Source: Helianthus annuus
Lineage: Eukaryota; Streptophyta; Magnoliopsida; Asterales; Asteraceae
Length of the DNA: 64,000 nt
Direction: 5' to 3'
NCBI RefSeq assembly: GCF_002127325.2
Contig: NC_035435.2
Coordinates: 8,405,800 to 8,469,799, forward strand
The position numbers and the translations under genes are program-made. The notes beneath the pieces are model-generated. The model was not told where the DNA came from and did no database searches. It saw nothing but the letters and a program-made list of their open reading frames with translations. Positions 20,796-32,677 of this stretch are shown one piece after another (positions within the stretch are counted from its first letter, which is position 1; every line of letters starts with the position of its first letter).

Positions 20796-21585
20796 TGTTA
20801 GGAAACTTTATTTGTAAGTATTGAAGAAAATCTCAATCAACTAGATCTCTGAAGAAGATAACAGTCCTGAAGATCACAGCAAGATGAAGAAAAACAGATA
20901 GGACAACTGAAATGCAAAGTATCTACTACAAAGAATCACAAGTTGATCAAGAGTTGATTTGGATTATCAGAGAAGGTCATTTCTGACGGATCTGATGATA
21001 TTTCTGATGAAATATCATCAGTTTCTGACAATTCTGATCATCAGACTTTCTGATGATTTGTTCACCAGAATTTCTGATGAAGTGGTTTATCAGAAATTCT
21101 GATGAAAGCCCCACTTGTCTAAAAATCACAACTCTATCCTGCCACCCATGACCGAAGCATGACATTATTGGTTTTCATGATTACAAATGCAACTTGAACG
21201 ATGGATTCAATGAATATGTCAAATTGCTACTTTACGCAGGACTTATTGCATGAATAAACAATTGTTTATTCATGTCCACAGCCGTCTATAAATAGAAGGC
21301 TCGAGAGGCAGAAGATACTTGAGTTTGAAGCTTAGCATTCATATACAAACACTCAAACTCCACTGCTCTTCTCACCCACAGGAATCAAGATTCATTTGTA
21401 TTAGATAATAATCTTACAATCACCTTGTTAAACTAATTTGTTTCAAAGTGATATAAACTTGATAATTCTGTAGGTCTTGTTTCTTGAAAGTCTGATTTCC
21501 ATTTCCGCACATCTTTTTCACATATACTGAAATCACTTGCCATATTACGTAAAAAGAAGTTGTTAAGGCCATACTGGGTCCAACA
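20796..21585 (+). repeat. 5' LTR of the Sirevirus-like element
   Basis: About 790 bp, TGTTAGGAAAC to GGGTCCAACA, followed by ATTGGTATCAGAGC. It contains a cluster of perfect inverted repeats at 20992-21100. Confidence 0.75.
20992..21100. repeat. Inverted-repeat cluster in the Sirevirus-like LTR
   Basis: Arm CTGATGATATTTC (20992-21004) pairs perfectly with 21009-21021 across a 4-base loop. Arm AGAATTTCTGAT (21067-21078) pairs perfectly with 21089-21100 across 10 bases. CTGATCATCAG lies between them. The words TTTCTGAT and ATCAGAAA recur throughout. Confidence 0.85.
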
Positions 21586-21587
21586 AT

Positions 21588-21599
21588 TGGTATCAGAGC
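21588..21599 (+). promoter_or_regulatory. Primer-binding site, Sirevirus-like element
   Basis: TGGTATCAGAGC, complementary to the 3' end of initiator-Met tRNA, two bases after the LTR. Confidence 0.85.
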
Positions 21600-21653
21600 A
21601 GATTGAATAAATTATTTTCAAACGATCAATCGCTCTTCTTCTTTTTTCTAAAT

Positions 21654-23800
21654 ATGGCCAGCTTTCAAACCTGGAATAATGCTTTCAATATTGGCTCTAT
21701 GTCCAAACCTCCGACTCTGGTCAGGGAGGAATACCCCCAATGGAAAATCAGGATGGTCAATTTCCTTAATGGTCATGACCGAGCTCTGTTTAGATCCATT
21801 GAAAGGGGTCCACATATACCAATGACTGAAATACCTGCAATTCTAGCAACTGACCAACTACCTGCTATCCCTGCCTCCCGAGCTCCCAAAAGTGAAATAC
21901 TTTGGAGTAAGGAAGACAAGGAACTGGTAGCAGGGGATGAAAGAGCAAAATCACTCTTAATAATGGCCATCCCCAATGACATATTTTCACAAGTTAATGC
22001 TTGTGCATCAGCCAAGGAAATATGGGATCAATTGGAAAATCTTTGTGAAGGAGGAGAAAGGATGAAAAGAAACAAGAGAACAAACAACGTCTCATCCTAT
22101 GAAAGGTTTAAAAGTTCACCTAATGAAAAGTTAAATGACACATATCAAAGGTTCACAAAACTTTTAAACGAGCTAAAAAATTTGGAATAACTAAATCAAA
22201 TGATGAAAGAAACATAAAATTTCTTGATGCTTTGCCTAGAGAATGGAGAAGTCTCACAATGACTTTGTCCTCAACCTTAGAACTAGGAAACATGAGTCTT
22301 CATGACTTATATAGCATCTTGATCCCCAGAGAGGAAGAAATATTTGAAGAAACCATTCAAAGAGGGGGATCTTTAGCTCTTATCTCAAACTCACAAAGAC
22401 AAACAACTTCCAATGATCCACAACCATCAATCAGCCAGAGTTTTGAAACTTCTGATTCATCATCAGATTTTTCAGCTTTTGCTGATGCAATAGCACTGCT
22501 CACTATAACATTTGAGCAGAGGTTGAGAGGAGGAGGCCAGAGGTACCAGAGGAGTGATAGAAGGAGGATGGATGATAGATCTAAAGAAGAAGTTAGATCT
22601 AAGGATAAAGGAAAGGTTGAGGCGGTGTGTTACAAGTGCAAGCAAAAAGGTCATTATGCATCTGAGTGTAAGACCAAGAAGCTGAAAGATATTGCTTACT
22701 ATGAAAAGAAGCTTGAGGAAGCTAAGAAGCAACAACAGCAAGTCAGCTTAATTGCTGGAACAGATACATGGCTATCTGATGATTCTTCTAATGAAGAAGA
22801 AGAAGAAGAAGAAGAAATGGCCAACTTCTGTCTCATAGCACTTTCTGATGACATACCAGAGACTTCAGGACAACAGGTAAGCTTAGACAATCTTGATCTT
22901 GAACACAAGCTAAATGAGCTCATGTCAGATTTTTTAAACTTGCAAGTTAAACATCAATCAGATGATAAAAAATCTGATGAGTTGCAGAGGACCTTGAATA
23001 AAATCATTCTTGAAAACCAATTACTTATAGAACAAATTTAGATCAAAGAGCTAAAATTGAGTTCTATGAAAATGAAAGAAGAGATCTTTACAAGAAAATC
23101 AATGATAAAGAAATTAATGTAAGAGGTTTTCAAGAAGCAAAAGAATTCATAAATTTCATAGAGTCCACTCCAAAGAACATAGGAGAAGGTTTGGGTTATG
23201 TAAAAACAAATAATAGCAAACCCACTGTCTTTGTAAAAGCAACTCAACAGACTTCTGATAAATTCTTATCAGAATCTGATTCTGAAACTTGCAAATCAAC
23301 ATGTTCTGAATACTCCTTTGATAAGCCAAATTTTGAACCAAAAAGAAGTGAATACAGTCAAGAGTTTGTAAAAACTCCAGAAGCAGTTCACTCATCTTTT
23401 CAAAACTATCCATTCATTCCATCACAAGAAGGAAAATCAGAAATTTCTGATGATTTCTGTATGTGTGTTGAAATACTGAAGCTTGTTCAACACCATCTCC
23501 AAAAGAAAAAGAAAAATTTTATTAATGGCTCAGCATTTAACAGAAATTCTGATGAAAGGTCATCTAGAAGAAATAATAGAACCAGAATATCATCAGAAAG
23601 TGTACCCAAGCATGCCTGGGTACCTAAAACCCTCTAATCATTTCATTTCAGGACCATCATGTGCAGCAGATCTGGTACTGCGACTCAGGAAGCTCCAAGC
23701 ACATGACTGGAGATAGGAGCTTACTCAGCAACTTTGTCTCAAAGCTGGGTAAAATGGTGAACTTTGCAAATGAAATAAATGAAAGGAACGTAAGAAAATC
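21654..23800 (+). pseudogene. Sirevirus-like gag and protease start, frameshifted
   Basis: Gag starts at 21654 with MASFQTWNNAFNIG and has EEYPQWKIRMVNFLNGHD and SAKEIWDQLENLCEGG, the copia gag core. The frame is lost at about 22190 and regained by 22232-23041, which carries LPREWRSLTMTLS and the CCHC knuckle CYKCKQKGHYASEC (22628-22669). A third frame, 23191-23637, carries an acidic, Ser-rich stretch. After another shift the protease motif WYCDSGSSKHMTGDRSLLSN is readable from 23673. It then stops, and no integrase follows. At least three lesions disable it. The gag is unusually long after the zinc knuckle, as in Sireviruses. Confidence 0.8.
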
Positions 23801-24409
23801 TGACCATTGAAGAAAGTAGCCTATATAGGCTTAAGGTATATTCTGCTAAATCATGGTCAACATTGTGATAAAGTTCTCTTTTATTTGTAACTTGTTTAAA
23901 AAAAAGGAATCATAAGAAGAAAAAGTGCTTTTCTGATAAAACACCAGAAAATCTGATAAATTATAAGAAAATCTGATACGTCATCAGAAATTCTAACAAG
24001 TTATCAGAATTTCTGGTAACAAATCAGAAAACTTCTTGAAACAAAATTATTTAATGATTATTTGAACAAGTTCATACATTTCATCACCTTTATCAATAAC
24101 TCAAATTGACAAATTCATAATTTGTAATTGTGTATTTTCTTAATTTTTATTTTTTTCTTTTCTACAATTGAAAACGTCATATGACAGAAGATTTTCTGGG
24201 GATTGATAGTAGGTGTAGAGATTTTTTTTTTCTTCTTCATTAAATACACTGAAATGATAACAGTAGGCAATCATGATAGAAAACTGAAAAATAGCCGCCT
24301 AAATCATTTAATGAAGAGAGTTCTATTTGGGTTATTCTTAATGTCACCTGAGAAAACAATTAAATAACCAAGATTGTGGTAGACAAAATACAGTGGGTAG
24401 ATACCATTT
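23801..24409. other. Non-coding spacer with CAGAAAATCTGATAA repeats
   Basis: The place where integrase and RT should be. About 23930-24030 has six or more repeats of ATCAGAAA/TCTGATAA in both orientations, the same words as in the LTR. The rest is AT-rich and has no gene. Confidence 0.6.
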
Positions 24410-24532
24410 ATGGCAGTTCTTAAATTTACTATATATGTTTACCACATTAAGCAAAAACAATCACCTTCACTTAGATATTCAGAAAATCTCTCCATCTTCA
24501 TCTTCACACATACAGACTTTCACAAAAAAAAA

Positions 24533-25342
24533 ATGCTTACTATAAGAGCTGATCGTTTCCCACTTCCTCAACATCCATACCACAACCTCAAACTCAGAAC
24601 CAGTTTTGAGGGTCCTCTCTGGGATAGATGTCAAACTGTGGTAAACATGCTTATGGTAAGTAACCTAGGGTATGCTCTCACTGCCAACATAACAATATTC
24701 CCTGAAATTCTTCAAACATTCTGGCAAAACGCAACATTGTCAGAAAGTCAAGATAGAGGGAGGATATATGTTGAAAGTAAAGTTCTCAATCAAACTATCA
24801 AAATAACTGAAAATACCATCAAAACAGCTCTTCAACTCAATGATGACAATAATGTTCTGATGTTCTCAAACGATGAGATTGAAGAAACTTTGGAGCACAT
24901 GGGGTACAATCCTGAAAATGATCCCAGAGCAATCAACAAAAATGGCTTCATCAAACCATGGCAGTTTCTGATCACTCAACTGGGTGCATGCTTCTCGAGG
25001 AAGACCATAAATCATCATGAAGCATCTAATAAGTTGTTAGAAATTTGCCGAGCTGTCACATTGAAAGTTCCTTACAACTTCTCTTATTATTTAATGAGAG
25101 ACTTTGCAAGCAACATGTGGCCAAGCAAGCCATTTTTGATGTATCCTCGTTTTCTGATGAAGATAATCACAAGCCAACTGGGCTTTGGTGGAATCCCTGC
25201 TGGTTATCAAAGAGCAGAGCTGTATCTTCAACAAAATGCAAGTATATCTTTACTTAGACCAACAAATAAAAATTTTGGTTTAGTAACCGAACAATGGGTA
25301 CTTCTTGAGATTGAACATGGAGATGGAATAGATATTGATTAG
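24533..25342 (+). CDS. Accessory ORF A of the Sirevirus-like element
   Basis: About 270 codons from MLTIRADRFPLPQHPY to DGIDID plus stop, open throughout. The longer frame begins at 24410, but the Met at 24533 follows an A-rich leader and starts the protein-like composition. It resembles neither gag nor pol. Motif-like features are FPEILQTFWQNATLSE, VLNQTIKITENTIKTALQLN, the GY near residue 125, and KPWQFLITQLGACFSRKTIN. These recall the extra ORF after pol in plant Sireviruses, sometimes called env-like, but there is no signal peptide or membrane anchor that I can see. Function is unknown. It looks cut short compared with ORF B, which has a long acidic and coiled-coil tail. Confidence 0.55.
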   Translation: MLTIRADRFPLPQHPYHNLKLRTSFEGPLWDRCQTVVNMLMVSNLGYALTANITIFPEILQTFWQNATLSESQDRGRIYVESKVLNQTIKITENTIKTALQLNDDNNVLMFSNDEIEETLEHMGYNPENDPRAINKNGFIKPWQFLITQLGACFSRKTINHHEASNKLLEICRAVTLKVPYNFSYYLMRDFASNMWPSKPFLMYPRFLMKIITSQLGFGGIPAGYQRAELYLQQNASISLLRPTNKNFGLVTEQWVLLEIEHGDGIDID

Positions 25343-26317
25343 AACCCTTCATGAATAGATCTTATGTGTGTAGATGGTATGTTATATATATATATATATA
25401 TATATATATGTTTATATAAAATGCTACATGTTTTGCTTTAAATTTTGCTTTATAAGTGGGAAATGGATAAATAAGAATGATAATAAAAAAAAATTAATTT
25501 TCTGGTAACCAAAAACAAAATCTAGTAAAAGTCTGCTAAGACAAGAAAATATCAGAAAAAGACCAAGAAAGCAGGAAGATGCCAGAAACACCAGAGTAAG
25601 TCTTCTAAATTTACCTCATTCCCTCTGAACATAAAAAAAATCTATCAAAAGTATTGAAGTAATCAGAAATCTGATGAAAACGGTGACAAATTTAGGGGAA
25701 AAAACACATCAAATTCTGTTGACTTCTGTTGACTTTATTTGATCATATCAAAGAAGGGTCAAATAAAAGTCAGATCAAAGGAAATATTCTTCAGCAGAAA
25801 TTGTTGAATGACTAAAGAAATGGAATTTTGACTTACAAGAAAAGAAAGGATGAAGATGAAGAAAGCTAATTGGACCTCCTCAAAAGAGTAGGGTCCACAA
25901 AAATGGAAAGGTGTCATACAACCGATAATGTTTCTCTAATCTGAATTCAGATGAAGCACTTCAGTGAAACTATAAGTTAAAAAGAACAAGTTGAAAGGGC
26001 ACAACCACGATTACACGATTAATCATCATTAAAGTCTTGATACCCACGATCTAACGGTTATATCATGAATCAAAAACCGGCATCCCATGATCAAACGGTA
26101 ATAAAGACAATTAATGATCCTTTAACCGCCACTACATGACACGTTCCATATCCTCTCAACTCTATAAACCCACAACACTCTGCGAAAAACCTTCACTATA
26201 TAACCCTTAGCAGAAAATTCAAAAATCATACCTTTCTCACAAATTCCAAACCAAAGCAAACTTTGTTCCTTACTCAAAAATCCCTAAATTCCAAACCCAA
26301 ATTCACAAACTTCAAAA
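25343..26317. other. Spacer between the two accessory ORFs
   Basis: Contains a TA microsatellite at 25384-25409. Near its end it has a TATA-like ACTATATAACCC at about 26196-26207, followed by a pyrimidine- and A-rich leader-like stretch up to the ATG at 26318. No coding sequence was seen. Confidence 0.5.
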
Positions 26318-28442
26318 ATGGCCGAAGTAAACCTCAACATCCCAATTGTTCAACATGATGTACCTTTCATTGAAGACAATGAATTTCTGCCAATGAAAGA
26401 AAACAATTTGCTGATGAATACAGAGCATTCAGAATATGATGTGAGATGTCAACTTCTGATAGAATATCTCATGAACTATCCAATTTGAGGAGCTCTAACA
26501 AAAGAGAGAGAAGTACCAGAAAAACTGCTACAACAATTTGTTCACACCTTTGATGAAGTTGAAGAAAACCAACTCTCTGCCCATGTATGGGAAAATGTTT
26601 CCGTAACATTAACTCCTGCAAGGGTAAGAGAATGGCATGAACTACCTTCTTGATAACTATGTTGAAGCACCAAGCAAGAAAGAACTATTAAGCTTTATTA
26701 TTGGGCTTGGTTACAAGAACAAGAAGATCAACAAAATTGGTTCAATTAGAAGAAATGAATTACCAGCAATATGGCAAGTGATGATGGAAGTATTAAACAA
26801 ATGTCTCACCTCAAAAATTGGAGGAACTGATCAGATTAATCAAGCTATTCTAACAATCATGTATGGACTCATAACTGGGTTCAGAATTGATTATGGATTA
26901 GAAATTTTTAACCTAATCAAAAGGTCAATCATCACCAAAAATGGAAAAATAATCTCACATCTGCCATATCCAAGATTAATTTCTATTTTCATTTCTGAAA
27001 CATTTGCTGCAAGAGAAATGGAAATTCCAATTCTGGAAAATCTGTGGAGATCAAACACAATGAAGGCCTAGAGTTCTAATCATGGATGGGAATCTGACAA
27101 AGATATTCCTATATTACCAGAAAGCATGCTATGTTTCATTTCACAAGATTCACAGTTCAGAATACAGCATGAGACACTTCTAACCAAATCAGACTCCACA
27201 ACAGAAAGAGCCAGCAGAGAAGTTTTCAAATGCTCTTCATCACTGGAAGGAGATGAAGAACAAAAGTCAAGATCATCAAAAGAGGCAGGAGGAGAAGGAA
27301 TTTTGATGATTACCAACGCACCAGATGATGCTGAAAATGATCAAATTCATGAAGGAAGAATTCATCCAGATTTTGATATGCTACAAGAGACAACACAAGA
27401 ACATCATGCAGAATCACATATTGCTGGAAGAATTCATGAAGAAGCTCAAATTGGTGACACTGAAATTGAAACAACTGAAGTAATACATCATGATGAATCT
27501 CATATCACTGGTACATCTTTCTCAAGAACTGTTTTAGTTTATACTCACTCAAAAAAAACTAACTCAGAAAGTTCAGTAAATGTTTCTTACAACTTAGAAC
27601 ATAAAGAAACTGATGTTGATAAAGAGGTTACTAGTGCTTTTAATCTCAGCTCTGAATCAGAAAATGAGGAAGAGTATGAGGTCTTAACAGATAGAGATCA
27701 GGAAACTGATCAAGGAAATCTGGAAAAAGGTAATATGTTTACCTTTAAAACTTATGGAGAATCACATCTTGATGTGATTCAAGGATATAAGGAAATCCAG
27801 GATGAGAGTATGTCACTCACCTCTGGTGGAGATGATACTGGTAAACTTAAGGCTGCACCAAAATCTGGTAAAGCCAAAAGTGATCCTATCATTTCCAAAA
27901 CAGCAGGAGCAAATGTCTTTACAGCTGGAATGTTAACAGGAGCATCTGTTGTTTCAAATATCCCTGAAAAACTCATGAATCAAGAAAATCTGGAAGCTAT
28001 GTTGGAAAATGTTTACAAAGTATGCAAAAATCCAGTAGAAGAAAAACTTGATATGTTGCTATCAGAAATACAAGGTCAAAGGGCTGAAATGAAAACTTTG
28101 TCAGGATCAGTGGAAGCAATAAAGAAACAGACTGATGATAACACTGAAGCACTAAAATCTCTTCAGAAGATGAAAGAAAAAGCACCAGAACTCAACATTT
28201 CTGCATCAGAAATTCAAATGATTCTCACAGAAATAGAAAAGATCAAAACACAAGTTGTAAATGTGATGGAGTCAAGACAGTTAAGCAGTGGAAATAGAGT
28301 TTTGGAAGAAGTTACCATTCTAAGGGCTAGCAATAACAGTATCACAGATGCCCTTGAGAAGCTGTCAAAAGAATGTGCTGAAAATCAGATGAAAGTTCAA
28401 GCTGAATTCAACCAAGTTCAGAAAAACATGGACAGCATGTGA
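26318..28442 (+). pseudogene. Accessory ORF B of the Sirevirus-like element, broken
   Basis: Begins MAEVNLNIPIVQHDVPFIED, meets an in-frame stop near 26486, continues to LTPARVREWHELP, shifts frame near 26650, is open at 26637-27071, stops, and is open again at 27126-28442. The middle part (SFIIGLGYKNKKINKI, ELPAIWQVMMEVLNKC, ILTIMYGLITGFRIDYG) is laid out like ORF A and like extra ORFs known after pol in Sireviruses. The last open part (438 codons) is acidic and Ser/Glu-rich. Its final 130 residues have heptad-like Leu/Ile spacing (MLLSEIQGQRAEMKTLSGSV onward) that predicts a coiled coil. The real 3' end is probably lost at 28442. No enzymatic motif is visible. Confidence 0.55.
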
Positions 28443-29326
28443 CAAACCGCATTTCCAAGGTTAGTGTCGCTTAAATTCCACAAATCTTCAGCGTGTGTTT
28501 TTACGATTAAATTACTCGTCTTGTGCTGTTTAGATTAGTTGTGTGTGCATGTTTGCGCGAAGCTGTTAAACATTTCTACGTGTAGTGTGGCTAACCTTGA
28601 GAATTAACTTAATGGGCCGCAAACTCGCTTAACGTGCATACGTTTGGGTCTACGGTGACATACTGCTTACCGTACTTTAGGTCCGCGAAACATGGGCCCA
28701 ATCGGTTTTCCGCACATCCTCTACATTGCGATAGAATTAAGGATTTGGGACAGGTCACTTTGTAGTCATAGTGGGCCGATCTTTATGTGTTTAGCAACCT
28801 TTTGTATGGCCACAAGCCCAAATCGAGCCACCTGCCATATCTATTACTCACGTAGGATAGACACATGATCCCACAACTCTTTTTACAAACCCTATTTTCC
28901 CCCAAAAAAAACCATTGACGGCAGTAACTGAACATCATCATCGAAGCTCTCTCCTATCTCGAAGTGCGACCACAGTAGATACCTACCCCCTCCCCGAGAC
29001 GTCATCTTGTTCGGTCAAGTTTCGGTCAGTAATTCCATAAGCGAGTTAACTGTTAATTGCTAAGTGATGATTGTATTTGTGTATAAGCTTGATCGACAAA
29101 GTTGTTTATATGTTTTATAAATATGATAAACATGACAGTGTGTTCGTGCATGATAAGTGATGTTTAGAGTTTTCATGCTAGGGTTATGAACCATAAATGA
29201 ATCAGGATTGGTCATGGCTTCGGTTACGTTACGGCCGGGTCATAATGTGACACCCCGCTGAAACACTCTAGCTTAACAGTGGCTGCCTTAACTTTCGGGA
29301 CGAAAGTTCTTAAAACTTGGGGATAA
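28443..29326 (+). other. End of a gypsy internal region and polypurine tract
   Basis: No ORF of note. Near the end, CGGGACGAAAGTTC and AAACTTGGGGATAA are the typical last bases of a gypsy pol plus a polypurine tract. TGTGACACTC, an LTR start, follows at 29327. An earlier TGTGACACCCC at about 29258 repeats the same junction. This looks like the 3' tail of an element whose LTR is the one that starts at 29327. Confidence 0.5.
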
Positions 29327-29472
29327 TGTGACACTCTAGGTTTTTCCGAACGAACACCTTGTAATATTTTTGTGTATATATATGTTATTAAATGAAAACG
29401 TGATCTTTTTGCATGATATGTGTTGTGTATGTATTATATATATAAGTATACGCGTATATACTAGTGAGTCGA

Positions 29473-32400
29473 TGTAACACCTCGAAAAATTTCGTCCAAT
29501 AATGTCTTGACACGTGTCATAAGGTTCCGGTATGAGAAAACAAACTTTAGAGGGACTAAAAGTGACAAACAGTGAAAATTATGGAACGTAAGGGTCCAAA
29601 GTGTCAACATTGGATAAATAGGCTCTATGATAACCCTACATAATGTTTATAACCTTAAACGGGTGGTTCATGGATCATACGACGCGGAAATTGCACAAAA
29701 GTGAAGTATTGTAAACTATAGGGGCCAAAAGTGCCAACATGTTGAATTTATACCTCTGAGTGAACTTTTGGCAGACCCGAAGCTTTGTAAAGCTAAAATA
29801 TACTCACTAGAATATGTGGTAAAAATTTCATGAAGTTTCGTCAACGTATGAGAAAGTTATGGCCAAAACCGTACTTAAGGGACTAAAAGCGTCAACGTCG
29901 AATTTCAGGGCTTTTCGGTTGAGCGCAAAGTTATCCGAGGACATTACCATGTTGGTAAAAGTCCTAAGGTTCTTAAAAACCAAGTTTGGGGGTTTACGGG
30001 TCGAGAAAAGCAGCCGAAACAACGCACGCAAGCTCAGGGACTAAAGCTGCCAAAATAAAAACAAGTTTTGGCTGAACAAGGGTCAGGCGACCCGCCTGGT
30101 ATGACCCAAGCGGGCCGCGTGGGGCTGCCAGCGATATGAAATTCGTTTTGGGTCGAATTGGGTCCGAATTTGAGTGACATACAGCTGGTTCTTGCCTCCA
30201 AAAGCTCCAATGGGATGCCATGCATGGCTACTACAACAGTACCCTCGAAATTTCAGCTTTAAATCAGATTACAAACCATTTCTTGGACATTTGCATTTGA
30301 TCAAGAACTTATTTCTCTCTACATTCAAGAACTCTCTCAAGCTTTCTGGAGTTAATCTGATCATCAAGGCCGAATCCTAGTGTTCACTAAACACCTATAG
30401 GACTCGTGTAAGCTCTCAATTCAATCTTTAATCCGTTCTTGTTGTGATTATTGCTAAAAGTCAAACTATTTGTTCATAAGCTTTGACTTTCTGATTAAAC
30501 AAGTTTCAATCAGTCATTTCTCGAATTGAAACCTGATACATGTTGGTAATATTATGGGAAACAAACCCTCTAAAGGGTACTCTCTGATTCCCACTACATG
30601 CATGCTAAATGTCGAGTCAAACCTATTTCTAAAAAGTCAACAGAAGCAATTTTTATGAAAAATGACATGAATAATGATATAGATGACATGCAATCTGTTT
30701 GATCTTCATAGAAAGCTTTATTATGAATATAAGAATGTATTTTACCACGATCAACTCGACGATCTTTAATGTAAACCCGGATTGGAACCGAAAGTCTTAA
30801 TAAACGACTTTTTCGTAAACTATCGGTTCGGATCCGTACATGCATGTGTGAGATCTGTATTTTAGAGCATTTTTGACCATTGGCATTTTAGTTAAACTTT
30901 CTGGAAATTTTATGTCATAAGTCTATGCTTAGCCGATTCGAATGCATGTTTCCGATTTATGCATAAAGTTGACTATTTTGCCCTTTTTGATATAAAACGT
31001 GATTTTTGGAAAAGTGAAAGGATAGAAATCTTTATTTCTAATATATAAACTTGCACCGAAAATTTCGGATCAGTTGGTGGTCCAGATTGTGAGTTATGGC
31101 CATTAGCGTAAAACTATATTATAAATTTACATAAACGGTCCTTTTCGCGTAGAACCCGTTTCTGGCCACGTTTTGATGCGAAACTCTTTACCAACAGAAG
31201 TAATATAATATTCTGGGAATTTTGATGATTTTTAATTAATTTTTGGCTGAACGGATCCTAGATCACCTAGTTATTTCGGATTATGTCGGTTTTGACCGTT
31301 TAAGCCGTAAAATGAGTTTTACACATCCTTTTGACCCGAAACCTTTTTCTACTGATTTTATATGATGAATAAATTATTTTAAGTATTCTGGAAATATAAA
31401 AATCTCAGATTTAATTTGAAAACCCGGAAACGCCCTTAAATCGCATATTTAGCGTTTTAAGCGCATAGTAAGCGTTATACTTGTTTTAAACATATAAGAC
31501 CTATACCTACTGATGTGTTTAGCATATTTTCATATAAAAACAGTAAGTATAAGTATATGAACTCAGACATCCAGTTTCGGCATTTTTAGCCCTTGTGAAT
31601 TTACTAAAATACCCCTACGGTGCATAGTTTGATTTTAAATGATAAATTTGGTATATGGTTCATACCCTACTGATATAATATGTTATATTAAGTATATTTA
31701 CTGTATGAACCAGACCCGAAACTCAGAGTTCTAATTTTACTCTTTTATTATCTTTTAAATGACCAAAATGCCCTTCTAAGGCATAAATTGAGTTTAAAAT
31801 TATTCCGGGCAATATAGAACATAACTTACTGATATTATATCATATTTAAAGCATATTATATCAGGGAACTTGCATCTGAATCAATTGTCTACCCGTATCG
31901 CCCTTTTTACGTTCGGTTCGGTTTACGTAACTAGTTTGCGTAAATTGACCGAAACGGGCCAAACGATATCATTTTTATTTCAAAATCAAGAATGTATTTA
32001 GTATACCCATATTATACAAGTATTCAAACTTGTCGGGTCTAAATCACATTCTATCCGGTCTTTCGCTTAATCGTGCGTAAACCGTATCATTCTTAAAACT
32101 AACCGGTCAAAGCTTAGGCTTAAATAAAAGACCCGTTAGGAATCTAATAGGTTAATTATAAACCTTTGTTCCAGATTAGGAGGCCCGGTAAAAGCTACCA
32201 ACACTTATCATTTGTGACTTATACTTGCTCAGGTAAATACATTTTGACTTATTTTCCCTATACGGGCTTGGGGTACGGTATTTAAAATACCGCTTGATCG
32301 GGCGCACAAGTCCTGCGCCTTATGGGTGTACAGTCTTGAATAGCTTGTGCGACTTCGTTTAAACAGTCTTGTCTTACTTAAAGGCTTTGGGGGGTTATTG

Positions 32401-32677
32401 ACCCTGTCCCGGATATCCTTGGCATTATCTTACGAGATGGCCACGACCAGAGCACGGGGTGTAGGCGTACACTCGTCGTGTATAACTCTTTAATGTGGTG
32501 TGTCATTTAATTCTTAGCCCGGACAGCAGATCCCGGGCCACCAAAGATACGAGTGCATGTAAATCGTTCACAAGTTTATATTATATAATTATCCCAAGTT
32601 AATAAAAATATTTATGCCTTGTGCATTTAAATCAATTTTCAATCATTTTCAAAATGAGTCAGTCGATTTGTATTTAC
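29473..32677 (+). repeat. 5' LTR of the chromovirus, first piece
   Basis: Begins TGTAACACCTCG and matches 53866-57070. It ends at the TTTAC target site of the nested array. Confidence 0.95.

Larger units (their letters stand above)
20796..28442 (+). mobile_element. Decayed Sirevirus-like copia with accessory ORFs
   Basis: A 5' LTR (20796-21585) is followed by the PBS TGGTATCAGAGC, a long gag in three frames (21654-23637) and a protease start (23660-23800). Integrase, RT and RNase H are missing. Two plus-strand accessory ORFs follow (24533-25342 and 26318-28442). No 3' LTR was found; similarity stops at about 28442. The long gag with extra coiled-coil-like C-terminal sequence and the accessory ORFs after pol fit the Sirevirus (SIRE/Maximus) lineage. 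That both accessory ORFs belong to the same element is inference from order and strand. Confidence 0.7.

Noticed and set aside
29828..30845. Paired short frames present in both chromovirus LTRs
   Set aside because: LTR sequence; conservation reflects recent insertion.
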